Below, piece by piece: positions 31,560-41,170 of a DNA stretch of 64,000 nucleotides. Each line of letters begins with the position of its first letter. Within the stretch, counting starts at the first letter, position 1. Source of the stretch: Aphanomyces cochlioides (lineage: Eukaryota > Oomycota > Saprolegniomycetes > Saprolegniales > Verrucalvaceae); contig JAHQRK010000009.1 in NCBI GenBank assembly GCA_019828595.1, positions 2,480,001-2,544,000 of the forward strand, in the 5' to 3' direction. The translations under genes were made by a program, and so were the position numbers. The notes below the pieces were generated by a model that saw only the letters and a list, made by a program, of their open reading frames with translations, did not search any database and was not told the origin of the DNA.

Positions 31560-32134
31560 TAAGGGTGGGTCTGGATGCCACCAAAAATGGCCTAAAAATG
31601 CCAAAAAATGCCATAATTCGAAATATGCCATAATTTTCAATTTTGACTGTCTGGATGCCACCTTCTCAAAGAATTTTTTGTCACAATTTTCTGGAGTTTT
31701 GGCCAAATTATGCCATAAAAACAATGGACCAAATTGGTCTATTTTATTTATGACATATTTTCGTCATGAACGCACTGATCGAGTCAAGCTTGAGATTCAG
31801 CTTGTCATCTCTACAAAAATACACGCACACACTATAAATTATCACTGTTGCATGTTCTAACACTCTGAGAAGCGACAGTGATCGAGCCTTGCTCATCTCT
31901 GGCTCATTTCAAAGTTTCCGGTCGGAAGAGACTGACACAGCAGTATGACAACAATCGTCTGTACCGGTAATGTTGAAGTTTCTTGTTGGCCTTAAGTTGT
32001 GGCATCCAGACAAATAACAATTTCTCCAACTATTCCATTTTAAATTGTAAATTTGGAACTTTGGAAAATTTTGCAAAATGTCATTTCAGTTTTATGGAAT
32101 AAAAAAAATTGATGGGCATCCAGACCCGCCCTAA
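31560..32134. mobile_element. Harbinger-like MITE with nested inner ends
   Basis: Element 31563-32131 with ends GGGTGGGTCTGGATGCC and, reversed, GGGCGGGTCTGGATGCC, flanked by TAA duplications (31560-31562 and 32132-32134). A second pair of related ends lies inside (about 31646 TGTCTGGATGCCACC and about 31998 GTGGCATCCAGACA). AT-rich, non-coding. Confidence 0.8.
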
Positions 32135-32292
32135 AGAAACCTTTTAAGACATTAAAAGAAAAATTAAAGAATATTCTTTAATTCGTATTCTATCGTGGCA
32201 GCTTGACGTTGGTTCATCCATGATGCCCATCATTGTGGCGGAATCTCCTTCCAGGCCAATCATGTCAAGTCATTTCACAACTGGCGGCTTCG

Positions 32293-33804
32293 ATGGCATC
32301 CATCTTTGACTTTGGGGCGATCGTTGGCGCGACGCTCGTCAGGAAAGACGTGCTTCCACCAAATGTACCGCAATTCCAGCCAGTGGACAAGGAATCGTAC
32401 GTGTGGGACGACTACGAATGCGATCGCTGCAGCAATGGCATTGTCGGGCCGCGGTATACCAGTGTGGACAAAGAGGCCATGTTTGATCTTTGCAGTAAAT
32501 GCATTGTCCATGCGGCTGATGAATTCCCCGACGAGGAGCTTGAAGAAGTGGAAATTCCAGCCAAGTTGACGCCCAGACCGTCGTCGACCGTCGCCACCGC
32601 GGACGTGCTCCAAGGCAAAATCACAGGGCTCTACTTTAGCGCGAGCTGGAGCCCACCCTGTCGCCAATTCACGCCACTCTTGGCCAAGTATTACAAGACA
32701 TTGCAAGACCAAGGCAAGCAGTTCGAAGTCGTCTTTGTCAGCTCCGACCGCGACGAAGAGTCGTTTGAAGATTATTTCAATGAAATGCCCTGGTTTGCCG
32801 TTCCACTTGCTGCCCATGACAACCACGACAAGCTCGTCGAGGCGTACAACATCAAGACGTTCCCGACGCTTGTTCTCATCGATGAATTTGGCAATACGAT
32901 CAACGACAAAGCCCACAACCGCATTGCCACCGACCCAACTGGTGCGGCTTTTCCATATTTTCCAAAGTCGTTGCAGGAAATGCTTGGCAACCACTTCGTC
33001 AACCGAGATGGCCAAGAGTTTTCCGCGGAGCACTTGAAGGACAAGTTTATTGGACTCTATTTCTCAGCTTCGTGGTGTAATCCATGTCAGCAGTTCACGC
33101 CACTGCTGGAGCAAGCGTACCTTGCTGCCAGAGAGGTGGGCTATGCCTTTGAAATTATCCTCGTCAGTGGCGACAGCTCCAAGAAGGACTACCAAGAATA
33201 CTTGAACAAAATGCCGTGGCCGGCGATTCCTTTCGAGAACGCACACATTGCGACGGAAGATCTCGGTGACAAATTCGAAGTCGATGGTATTCCACATTTG
33301 ATCATCCTCGGTCCGGAATCGTCTCGACCTGTCGTGAGCAAGGACGCGGTGGCAGCCGTGCGTTCGGATATGACGGCGTTTCCATGGCCTCCAAAAGCCG
33401 TCGTGGATTTGTCGGAAGGGATGCGCTCCAATGGATTTGGCATTGACAAGAAGGCCGCCCTGGTTGTTTTCTATGAGACCATGTCCCCAGAGGACCAAGC
33501 TAAGATCGACGTCGGGCTCAAATCTCTCGCCGCGGAATTCAGCAAAGGTGTCGTGTGCAACGGCGACGAGTGCACCTACTCGGACGAACCGCTCGTCATC
33601 TTCTTCACCAACAAGGAAGACACGGACGTCGGCGAGCGACTCCACCATTTCGTCGACCAAATGATTGATGAGCCACATGCACTTCTCTTGGATCTCCCCG
33701 AGCAACAAGTTTACGTCCATCGCGGCGGTCTTGACGAGGCGACGCTGCGCAGCTTGCTCAAGAAATATCAATCCAAGCTGCTCGAGATGAGTTCTTTGGC
33801 CTAA
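32293..33804 (+). CDS. Nucleoredoxin-like protein with N-terminal ZZ-type zinc finger
   Basis: ATG 32293 (MASIFDFGAIVGATL), 503 residues, single exon. At about residues 41-70 a ZZ-type finger (YECDRCSNGIVGPRYTSVD, then FDLCSKC). Two nucleoredoxin/TryX-type thioredoxin domains follow. Domain 1 (about residues 110-240) has the active site WSPPC, so the attacking Cys is replaced by Ser. Domain 2 (about 245-380) keeps WCNPC. A third thioredoxin-like domain without a CxxC ends the protein. Nucleoredoxins reduce protein disulfides in cytosol and nucleus; ZZ fingers bind peptides. A scaffold with one working redox site is inferred. Related genes without the ZZ finger lie at 39-42.6 kb on the other strand. 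Confidence 0.88.
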   Translation: MASIFDFGAIVGATLVRKDVLPPNVPQFQPVDKESYVWDDYECDRCSNGIVGPRYTSVDKEAMFDLCSKCIVHAADEFPDEELEEVEIPAKLTPRPSSTVATADVLQGKITGLYFSASWSPPCRQFTPLLAKYYKTLQDQGKQFEVVFVSSDRDEESFEDYFNEMPWFAVPLAAHDNHDKLVEAYNIKTFPTLVLIDEFGNTINDKAHNRIATDPTGAAFPYFPKSLQEMLGNHFVNRDGQEFSAEHLKDKFIGLYFSASWCNPCQQFTPLLEQAYLAAREVGYAFEIILVSGDSSKKDYQEYLNKMPWPAIPFENAHIATEDLGDKFEVDGIPHLIILGPESSRPVVSKDAVAAVRSDMTAFPWPPKAVVDLSEGMRSNGFGIDKKAALVVFYETMSPEDQAKIDVGLKSLAAEFSKGVVCNGDECTYSDEPLVIFFTNKEDTDVGERLHHFVDQMIDEPHALLLDLPEQQVYVHRGGLDEATLRSLLKKYQSKLLEMSSLA

Positions 33805-33839
33805 ATGAGTTTCAAAAGGAATGAACTGTAAATAAATAA

Positions 33840-34060
33840 TTCACACCTCTCAACTGTCGTTAGATCATTCACACGTTTGAAATGTCCTGCTTCATCGTGC
33901 ACCGACAACGTCATTTGGTCAGCAGGAACTTCACAACTCTCAAATGTCCATCGTAAGCATCATTTCGTGGGGGTGGTGATTGGAGAAAACTCACACAAGT
34001 CAATTGTCCATCGTGTATTCGCCGACGATGGAACCGGGAATTGAGATTGAGGAGGAGCGT
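33840..34060 (-). pseudogene. Decayed ankyrin-repeat remnant
   Basis: On the minus strand three ankyrin-like cores recur at intervals of about 55-60 bases: DDGQLTCVSFLQS, YDGHLRVVKFLLTK and DEAGHFKRVNDL. They look like pieces of oomycete ankyrin repeats (GHL.VVKFLL) but are too close together and in broken frames. It lies between the ZZ-nucleoredoxin and HSF copy E. Confidence 0.4.
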
Positions 34061-34176
34061 AGTTGCAGTATCGACACGACTGTCTAAACGACCGCGCGAT
34101 ACACTACATGTTGTACTCGACAGTGGCATATCGTCACTTCACAAATAGGCGATCATTTTTCTTTTCACCATTGAAA

Positions 34177-34800
34177 ATGACAGCAGCGCCAGCCTTCGTC
34201 AAGAGCTTGTACGATATGATCAGCTCAGCACCACCGACTATTGCTTCTTGGGTCAATGAAGGCAGGTCGTTCGCTATCAAAGAGCCCAAGGCGTTTGCGA
34301 TGACAATTCTGCCCAAATATTTCAAGCACAACAATTTCAACAGCTTCTTGAGGCCGCTCAGTTTTTATGGGTTCCAAAAGTCCAAGTATGACGAGACGCC
34401 ATGGCATTTCCATCATCGCTTCTTCCAACAGGACAAACCTTATATGATGACCCGAGTCGTACGCAAAACGAACCAACGGTCGATTTCGAACCAGCACCAA
34501 GCGGTGCAAGATCTGCGAAGCGATCTCGTGGCTGTCAAAATGCGCCTGCAAAGCCTGCAAGTTCAAACAACCAGTCTGGTCAAGGTCATGCAAGGCCTCT
34601 TCATCCACCAAGACGGATCGCTTCTGCCTAATCAACAAGGAGTCGGCGCTGTTCAAGCGTCAAGCATCCTGGCACAATCAGAGACACCCGGCATGCGACT
34701 GGCAGACGACGATATCTCGTCGACAAGTCAACATTCCGTGCAAGATGACTTGCTTCTTGAAGCATTGGAGCCCCTCGCCCAGCTTGAATTGTTCCGATGA
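34177..34800 (+). CDS. HSF-type DNA-binding protein (HSF copy E), altered recognition helix
   Basis: ATG 34177 (MTAAPAFVKSLYDMISSAPP), 207 residues; ATG 34108 is in frame but gives no domain sequence. DNA-binding domain is complete in length, but the recognition-helix signature reads NSFLRPLSFYGFQK instead of FVRQLN: Gln to Pro and Asn to Ser. A Pro there should bend the helix, so binding may be lost or changed. The short-loop form (KYDETPWHFHHRFFQ) groups it with copy C. Coiled coil VQDLRSDLVAVKMRLQSLQ and a C-terminal DDLLLEALEPLAQLELF, similar to the end of copy C, are kept. Confidence 0.85.
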   Translation: MTAAPAFVKSLYDMISSAPPTIASWVNEGRSFAIKEPKAFAMTILPKYFKHNNFNSFLRPLSFYGFQKSKYDETPWHFHHRFFQQDKPYMMTRVVRKTNQRSISNQHQAVQDLRSDLVAVKMRLQSLQVQTTSLVKVMQGLFIHQDGSLLPNQQGVGAVQASSILAQSETPGMRLADDDISSTSQHSVQDDLLLEALEPLAQLELFR

Positions 34801-35419
34801 AGAAGGCCAATTGTGTGATCGATTGTGATAATTCCTGTTCGCTTCGTGCGGCCCAAAGAGGGCGGAGCCTTTGTGCAATACAGATATTCGTCAAATAAGG
34901 CATGTGGTGTTCTTCCTTGTTCATTTTTCTCGTGGACGACACAACAACCCGGCATATCACCCCAAGACGACTGGGGAGCTATGTGCATGTTTTGAGCGGT
35001 GTCTTTGACCATCCATTTACCAACCTGACGGGCTTTCTAGAACGCATTAATTAGCCCTGCTGTCGCTCGGCGAGGCTTCTCATTCCCTTTTCAGAGAAGG
35101 CTTGATTTGTCAACATCGTGGGACCCGCTGCATCTTCGCAGCGGGTCAGCTGATGTTCTCCAATCCAGTGTGTGCATTGTGAACTACTCGGTTGGGCACA
35201 AAAGGCTATCAGCCATTGAGATGAGTATAAATCGTGTACAGACGCACCTGGTCGTCGTACTGTAAAGACTGCAAACAGCATTTATCAGCGACATCCAACT
35301 TTTAGTCAACACAATCGCACTCCACAGCATCTTGTTCCATCGCACGGCAAGCTAGAGAGTTAGCTGGCTTTGACTTTGAGCTGAGGGCTGCAAATTTGGA
35401 ATCCTCTTTGATGACTTAC
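34801..35419. other. Intergenic with one GC-rich stem-loop
   Basis: No gene supported. A stem-loop at 35122-35147 is listed separately. Confidence 0.5.
35122..35147. repeat. Perfect 10-bp GC-rich stem-loop
   Basis: GACCCGCTGC, loop ATCTTC, GCAGCGGGTC. It stands out in this stretch. It could be a transcript hairpin; no partner gene is evident. Confidence 0.7.
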
Positions 35420-35740
35420 CCGCCAGGTCTATCTGGCTTGGAGTTAGGATATTCGATAGGTTCTGAAATTTCTTTCAGATCAGCACGGACAGCCACAAAG
35501 CAGATTTGCCAGGTCGTTTGTTTTACGTTGTAAATCAAAGGGCTTGGCGAAGCTGCTTCGTGAAATTTGTAGCGGACAGACGCAGTCCAGGAGTGTCATG
35601 ACTTCCTCAACACTACTCTTGAGAAGGTGGCAAGATTCCAAGCCTTGGTCACTCAGCATCCGACCAAATCGAGTTGCCAAGACTTTGAGTAGTGTATGTT
35701 GTCGTTGTGTTGCTCGTCCCAAACGCCAGTGCAAAATCAT
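35420..35740 (-). CDS. Possible small spliced gene behind coatomer gamma
   Basis: A helical-looking frame begins at ATG 35740 (MILHWRLGRATQRQHTLLKV) or at ATG 35800 inside the coatomer gamma 3' end. A donor at 35526 and acceptor at 35463 join it to PIEYPNSKPDRPGG (35462-35420), followed by another GTAAGT donor, so more exons may exist. No family recognised. It could be a real gene overlapping its neighbour or an old fragment. Confidence 0.3.
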
Positions 35741-35759
35741 ACAAAATTCTGCTTGAGCT

Positions 35760-38414
35760 TTAACGAATGCAATCTGAGACTGTTTGAGAAACTGCTGCAT
35801 CTTCAGAACGCACAGCCATTTGGAGAAGCAATTGGCCAGATTCGAGGCTCAATTTGCACTTGACGAGCACTTTCACACCACCCACAAAGACACCGCTGAG
35901 CAGCAAAATATGGGCTTTGGCTTGAGGGGCTGGGACAGAAGTGTTGTCGCAAGCGTGCATACCAAGATATTCAATCACAGCAGCAACACCTTCTACAAGC
36001 GATTGGAATCGCAATGCATATTGCTCTCGGACTTCGTGGTCGTCGCCAATATGCTCCCAAGCCGAACGGAAGTCTGGCACTTGAACTTTAGCCATAAAGT
36101 CTGCACCGCTCAACTCCATGTCTTCCATCGGGTATTCTTCATTATAGCCTCCGCTGGTGTCGTTCTTTTCAACCACTCGGAACTTGAGTTCATTTGCAAT
36201 TGTGACAAAGCCGTACTCTTCGCCCTCGTGAGCCAAGCAAACATAAGTAGAGCCCTTGTCTCCGTATTTGAGTTCTTTGCATGGAACAAGGCTTTGCAAC
36301 ACAAACGATTCGTCATCCCATTCAAGGTTGACTCCGACGTCAAGCAATGTTTGATCTTGCACTGTGTTCACCACTTGATATTCCAACACGACATGGGATT
36401 TGAAAATATGCTTCACGACAGACACCACATACTCCGTTTCGGCTTCGGTGAGTTCAACAGGTGCAGAAGAGCGGAATAGCGGGCCCAAATCGGCAAATTC
36501 TGGAATCTTGTACAATTCTTGAGCTGGGTCAACGACAACAGGAGGTGCAGCCGCAGCAGCAGAGGCAGCAGTCGTCTTGGCAGCATTTTGAGATTTTTTG
36601 CTGGGAGCAGCAACTTCTTCAACATGAGGAAGGGATAAAAGAGTGATTGGGCCATCCGAAGGTCGAAGTGCATATTGCTCGAGGGATTTTGACAATTGGC
36701 TCACACTCATGGGTAACAACTCTTCAGTCACGGAAGCTGGTGAGAGCTGAAGGTAGAGAGTCGCACGATCGCGCACCTCATCATCATCATCGACAAGGCA
36801 TCGTTGAAGAAGAGTTCGCACGCTCGGTGCAAGCTCTGGGACACGCACGGCAAACGTCGTGAGCGCTGACACGGCAGATGCACGAACTGTAGCATTCTCA
36901 AGGATGATGCGGTTGTAAATGAATCGAATGTAGCGGGATGGGGTGGGCGTCGTTGGTCCTAATTGGCCCAAAACGTGAAGAATCTTGCAGCTCAATAAAG
37001 TAAATTCACAGTCTTCGATGAATTCACAGAGGTGGAGAAGACCTGGTTCCTTGGCCTCAGGTAACTGTTGTACGATTTCAAGAATTGCGTCGGTAATAGT
37101 CTTTTTGAATTCAAGGCCACCTTCTTCGCGAAGAAAGGTCGACAGCGAATTCAGCAACATTCGATGCTTTTGGGGGTACTTGAGGCAAAGGTTTCGAATT
37201 GCTTCGACAACGACAATCTTGAATTCATCGGCGATTTCGCCCATAAACGTGTTAATTTGCTTCATCAATCGGTCCACGCTCGATTCAGCACCTGTCTTGA
37301 GCAAAGTTGTAATAGCGAGAGTAGCAATACTGCGATTGCTGTCACCAATCAATGTTTCCAAGTCTTCGTTGCACTTTGCAATGAGCATCGGTTGGACAAG
37401 AGCGACTTGACTCAACGTACGCACGGCAGCAAATCGAAGAGTAGGTCGCACCGAGCTCAAAAGAATCTGCAAAACAGTGATGGCTGGCGAGAGATCGCGG
37501 GAATCAAGAGGCAATGAGCAGATGGCCCGAGCAGCCTCATACAACACCATTTCACTCTTGTGTCGCAACATCTTTTCAAGGAATTGATAGAGAGGTCGAG
37601 AATTGGGACCTGTCAAGTCGTCGGCAAGAAGGGAGGCTGAATAGCGGATTAGCAGACAGCATGCCAAGTTGGACTTAAGATTCGTCTTTTGCAGCTGTGT
37701 GATAAGCTTCGACACGGCAAGTTTGTCGTGCTGGCGAATTTGGTAGAGCAGAGCAAGGGCATGGTATTGCACCATATCCGTGGGGGAGTTGAGAGCTTCT
37801 TGGACTTCGTTGACCCAGCGGCGGACAACGTCAGATGAATGGCGCATGAGATGCATGCCAGAGACGAGTGCAGACGAGGCAACGAGCGGGTTCTTGTCCA
37901 CAATGGCCTGTTTGATGTACCGTTCGATTGCAGAAAGGGTTGACGTGTCGATGATACGGCAGAGCACTCGAATGGCATTGGCACGATAGAGGTCAGTGTC
38001 GCTGTTCATATCCTTGCTCAGACTCTGCGTGACAATGATCACACTGTCAGACGGTGTAGCATCTGCAACTTCTTTGATGAAAAGGTACATCATACGTCGC
38101 AAGTTGGCGTCCTTTCCTTGGAAAAGCTTGGTAACTTTGAAGAACACGTCGGTGATCTCGTTGGACGTGAATGGCTCTCCTTGCGTGAGAATATGGAGGA
38201 GTTTCGTGATCAATTGGCAACATTTACGGGGTTGTTTCATCACCATTTGCGCGTCGGAAAAGATCTTAGTTTCATGGAGCACGGTAGCCTTGTCCAAGTT
38301 CTGGAATGGAGATGCTGCGTGATCCTCGTCTTCATTCTTAAACTTTTCCTTGATGTCGCGCATGACACTCGACAGAGTCATGCCTGCAATCGTCGACGTT
38401 CCTTCCGTCGCCAT
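35760..38414 (-). CDS. COPG: Coatomer subunit gamma (COPI)
   Basis: Single exon, 884 residues (human COPG1 has 874), ATG 38414 (MATEGTSTIAGMTLSSVMRD). The N-terminal adaptin-type HEAT solenoid (about residues 25-560) carries NLDKATVLHETKIFSD, CCQLITKLLHILTQGEPFTS and LFQGKDANLRRMMYLFIKE, all typical of gamma-COP. A short Ala-rich linker (about 620-650) is followed by the gamma appendage domain (about 660-884) with YVVSVVKHIFKSHVVLEYQV. Gamma-COP is part of the COPI coat that returns cargo from Golgi to ER and binds Arf1. Four CCAAT boxes precede it. No oddities in frame or length. Confidence 0.97.
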   Translation of the reverse strand: MATEGTSTIAGMTLSSVMRDIKEKFKNEDEDHAASPFQNLDKATVLHETKIFSDAQMVMKQPRKCCQLITKLLHILTQGEPFTSNEITDVFFKVTKLFQGKDANLRRMMYLFIKEVADATPSDSVIIVTQSLSKDMNSDTDLYRANAIRVLCRIIDTSTLSAIERYIKQAIVDKNPLVASSALVSGMHLMRHSSDVVRRWVNEVQEALNSPTDMVQYHALALLYQIRQHDKLAVSKLITQLQKTNLKSNLACCLLIRYSASLLADDLTGPNSRPLYQFLEKMLRHKSEMVLYEAARAICSLPLDSRDLSPAITVLQILLSSVRPTLRFAAVRTLSQVALVQPMLIAKCNEDLETLIGDSNRSIATLAITTLLKTGAESSVDRLMKQINTFMGEIADEFKIVVVEAIRNLCLKYPQKHRMLLNSLSTFLREEGGLEFKKTITDAILEIVQQLPEAKEPGLLHLCEFIEDCEFTLLSCKILHVLGQLGPTTPTPSRYIRFIYNRIILENATVRASAVSALTTFAVRVPELAPSVRTLLQRCLVDDDDEVRDRATLYLQLSPASVTEELLPMSVSQLSKSLEQYALRPSDGPITLLSLPHVEEVAAPSKKSQNAAKTTAASAAAAAPPVVVDPAQELYKIPEFADLGPLFRSSAPVELTEAETEYVVSVVKHIFKSHVVLEYQVVNTVQDQTLLDVGVNLEWDDESFVLQSLVPCKELKYGDKGSTYVCLAHEGEEYGFVTIANELKFRVVEKNDTSGGYNEEYPMEDMELSGADFMAKVQVPDFRSAWEHIGDDHEVREQYALRFQSLVEGVAAVIEYLGMHACDNTSVPAPQAKAHILLLSGVFVGGVKVLVKCKLSLESGQLLLQMAVRSEDAAVSQTVSDCIR

Positions 38415-38513
38415 GGCTCTCCTTGTGTGCGGCTCAAGTTGCGTTTGCGCGCTTTTTCCAAAATGACATACAAAATACAAGATATTATTTTGCAACCATG
38501 TAAATTATTTTAG

Positions 38514-38615
38514 CCAATCGGATGGCGCCAACATACACATATGGCAATCTATGATTGGTTAACTTTATATAATTTCTATTGGCTAAAATAAATATCATTA
38601 TACGGTTTTCATTGG
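38514..38615 (-). promoter_or_regulatory. Cluster of four CCAAT boxes before coatomer gamma
   Basis: CCAAT at 38514-38518 and, inverted, ATTGG at 38554-38558, 38578-38582 and 38611-38615, 100-200 bases upstream of the coatomer start. Likely NF-Y-type promoter; relative to the gene, three of four are in forward orientation. Confidence 0.6.
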
Positions 38616-39009
38616 TTTAAACTACAATTGCTGTTATTGTTTGATATGAATTGTTTTAGCATGTCTCGTTAGGTCGGGGTACAGTGTAATTAATGTTCGC
38701 CACGCTTGCTTGTATTTACATCTTCTTGTCGTTATAATGCTAGGCGTGTTACAATAAGTAGGTAAAGGGTTTTGTCTTTCCAGCAAAATCCCATATCCCC
38801 TTTGAATATTCATCATTGAAAGGCAAAAGACAAAGCAAGTGCCGATTTCTCCTTCGTTAGCCTTGCTCCTAATGTATTGCCTCATATTTACTTAATGTTA
38901 ACGACTGGGGTCGAATATTGCAACCATTTCCCAGACGATCGATAATATTTGCAAGTCTTGAATCCAAATTAGCAGCTCGGATGATTTTATGACGAACCTT
39001 TTGCATGAC
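38616..39009. other. Intergenic, no gene seen
   Basis: AT-rich spacer between the coatomer promoter and the nucleoredoxin pseudogene. Confidence 0.5.
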
Positions 39010-40318
39010 TCAGGACAATTCACCCAACGAATATTGCCAAGGAGGCCCCAGACGTTTCCAAGGGAGTGAATTCGCATGGAATTTGTCAATGAGTTGTCTC
39101 AAATCGGATTCTTCCAGGCTGCCTTGGTGGAGATAGTATCGCTTGGATGAAATATCAAGTAAAGCTGCGTGGGGGGTACTCACAGGGGACGTCAAGCCCA
39201 TGTATTGACGGAGCTGATCCGCTGTCTCGCTTTCTTTGTCCTTGCTGGTGAAGAAAATCACGCTGGGTTCGTCCAATATCTTGCAAATGTTGCCTGTGCA
39301 TACTGTTTTCGCTTCCGCAGCAAGATTTTGCAGCACTGCGTTTTGATCTCGACTTGTTTGTCCACGTCCAATGACTCATAAAAGACAATCAAGGACGGCT
39401 TCTCGTTGATGGAGAAGTCATTCGAACGAACGTCTTCGGAAATATCAACGACGAGTTTTGGCGTCCATGGAAAAGCCAATATGTCAGAGCTGACAGCTTC
39501 AGTAGCATCGATGGAAATGACAGGCCGCGATTCTTGGGGACCCAAGATAACTACGTGGGGAATGCTTTCGACTTTGAATTTGTCCGACAATTCTTCATAA
39601 ACAGCTCGGGCTGCGTTAAACGGCAAAGCTAGCCATGGCATTTTCTTGAATTGCACGTCAAAATCCTCTTGAGACTCATCCCAGCTCACAAAGACAATTT
39701 CAAACGCATGGCTAGCGTTCTTTGGGGCATTGTACACTTCAGCGAGTAATGGAGTATAGTTTTGTCACGCTTTGCTCCAGGATGCGGCAAAATACAGACC
39801 CAAATTCTTGCTCCTCAATGCATCAGCCGATAGAGTGCCGTGTTCACCTTGGAGAAACTTGTTTCCGAGTATTTCTGGCAAAGTCTTTGGGTGGTAGGGA
39901 AAATTTGCACCAGCAGGGTCCTTCTCAACTTTATCTCTGGCGTTTTTGCAGATCACTTGCCCATTTTCGTCAAACAAAATGAAAGTGGGGGTCCCTTCAG
40001 GTCGAAATTGTTCCTTCAGTGCTGCATGAATGTTCCGAGAAGCGTAGGGGACCGCCGTCCATGGCATTTCGCTGAAGTACTCGTCGAATTGTTCCTGACT
40101 TTTGTCAGAGCTGACAAAGACGACTTCAACTGTGGTTGCTGTTCTTGCATCATTTCATAGTACATCGCCAGCACAGGCGAGAATTGTCGGCAGGGAAGGC
40201 ACCAATACGCACCAAAGTAGATTCCAACAGTTTTTCCCTTGAGATGCGTCTCAGTCGAGACTTCTTTCTCCTTCGTGAACAAAGTCGGTCCGACGAGTGC
40301 GACAAACGGACTTGCCAT
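39010..40318 (-). pseudogene. Nucleoredoxin pseudogene (tandem copy)
   Basis: Starts at ATG 40318 (MASPFVALVGPTLFTKE) and can be aligned along its full length with the intact copy at 41271-42560. Lesions: a frameshift near 40127 just after MMQEQQ; an in-frame TGA at 39767-39765, where the second active site WCGPC has become W-S-K-A-stop; and a one-base indel near 39340 after VEIK. The first active site survives as WCLPC. The stop is also displaced, giving a longer tail. With two frameshifts and a nonsense codon it cannot make a normal protein. Confidence 0.9.
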
Positions 40319-40913
40319 CTTGACGACAAATTACAAAATAATAGAGAAGCAAAGAATTCGTGTAATAGTCATTAAGGGTATTTTTGTTTAATCCAATGGT
40401 TCGTTAATATATGAAAAATCTTGTAAAACCATTAAGTCAGATTATTCAAAAAGATAGTTAACGTCCTCCATGATAGACATTTCAAATATGTGCAATAAAA
40501 ATATGGCAGCGTCATAACTAGGACTGATGCAGAGAAGAGATTGCGGCAAATGCAGCATGTCCAGCTCACGCAAACTTCATTAAAAGCATGGAATTGATGT
40601 GGTTTATCAATTAGTCCGCAGCCGTTGTCTCGGGATCTTTGCTTGTTTCTGGAAGAAATGCATCAAACCAGGTCAGGGTGATCCCGAAAGAAAACTTTCA
40701 CTCGATCATGGACTTCACGGGTGGATGCTGCTTCATTTTGGTGTAACTTGAGGATATCCAAGAAGGCTTTGAACGTCTCAGGCTCTTCGGTGAACTGGTT
40801 CTTGACCTTAGTCAAAGACTACAGCATTGTCAAAGACAGTACTTGCTGCATTGGCGCGCAGATCATTCCTTCGGTGAAGCCGCACGTGATGAAAGCCAAG
40901 GGAATGGCACTTT
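40319..40913. other. Spacer within the nucleoredoxin array
   Basis: About 40467-40500 repeats a short unit also found at 42918-42950 (GACATTTCAAATATGTGCAA against GACATTTCAAATGTGTGCAA), so upstream DNA was duplicated with the gene. No other feature. Confidence 0.55.
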
Positions 40914-41170
40914 TTCCTTGCGAACCCCTTCAACAACATCAACGGTAATGATGGGACGAGCTATCCACGCCAAACTTGTCCGACAAATCGTCAGAAGCAG
41001 CGTGGGCTGCTTCAAACGGTAGCGCTAGCCATGGCATCTTCTCGAAATACTTTTCAAAATCCTCTTGCGACTTGTCTGCACGAACTAATACGATCTCAAG
41101 CCCATGACCGGCTTGCTTGGTGGCTTCATCCGCTTCAGCGAGCAAAGGAGTGAAGTTTTGGTATGGACTA
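40914..41170 (-). pseudogene. Internal fragment of a nucleoredoxin gene
   Basis: Matches the middle of the intact gene next to it: EADEATKQAGHGLEIVLV, KYFEKMPWLALPFEAAHAA, DDLSDKFGVDS, then a deletion that joins directly to the segment encoding the EGVRK region. It lacks both ends and the active sites. It lies about 100 bases beyond the 3' end of the intact gene and probably arose by unequal exchange. Confidence 0.85.

Noticed and set aside
33064..33771. A 235-codon minus-strand frame under the ZZ-nucleoredoxin
   Set aside because: Shadow of a GC-balanced coding region; the plus strand shows thioredoxin motifs.
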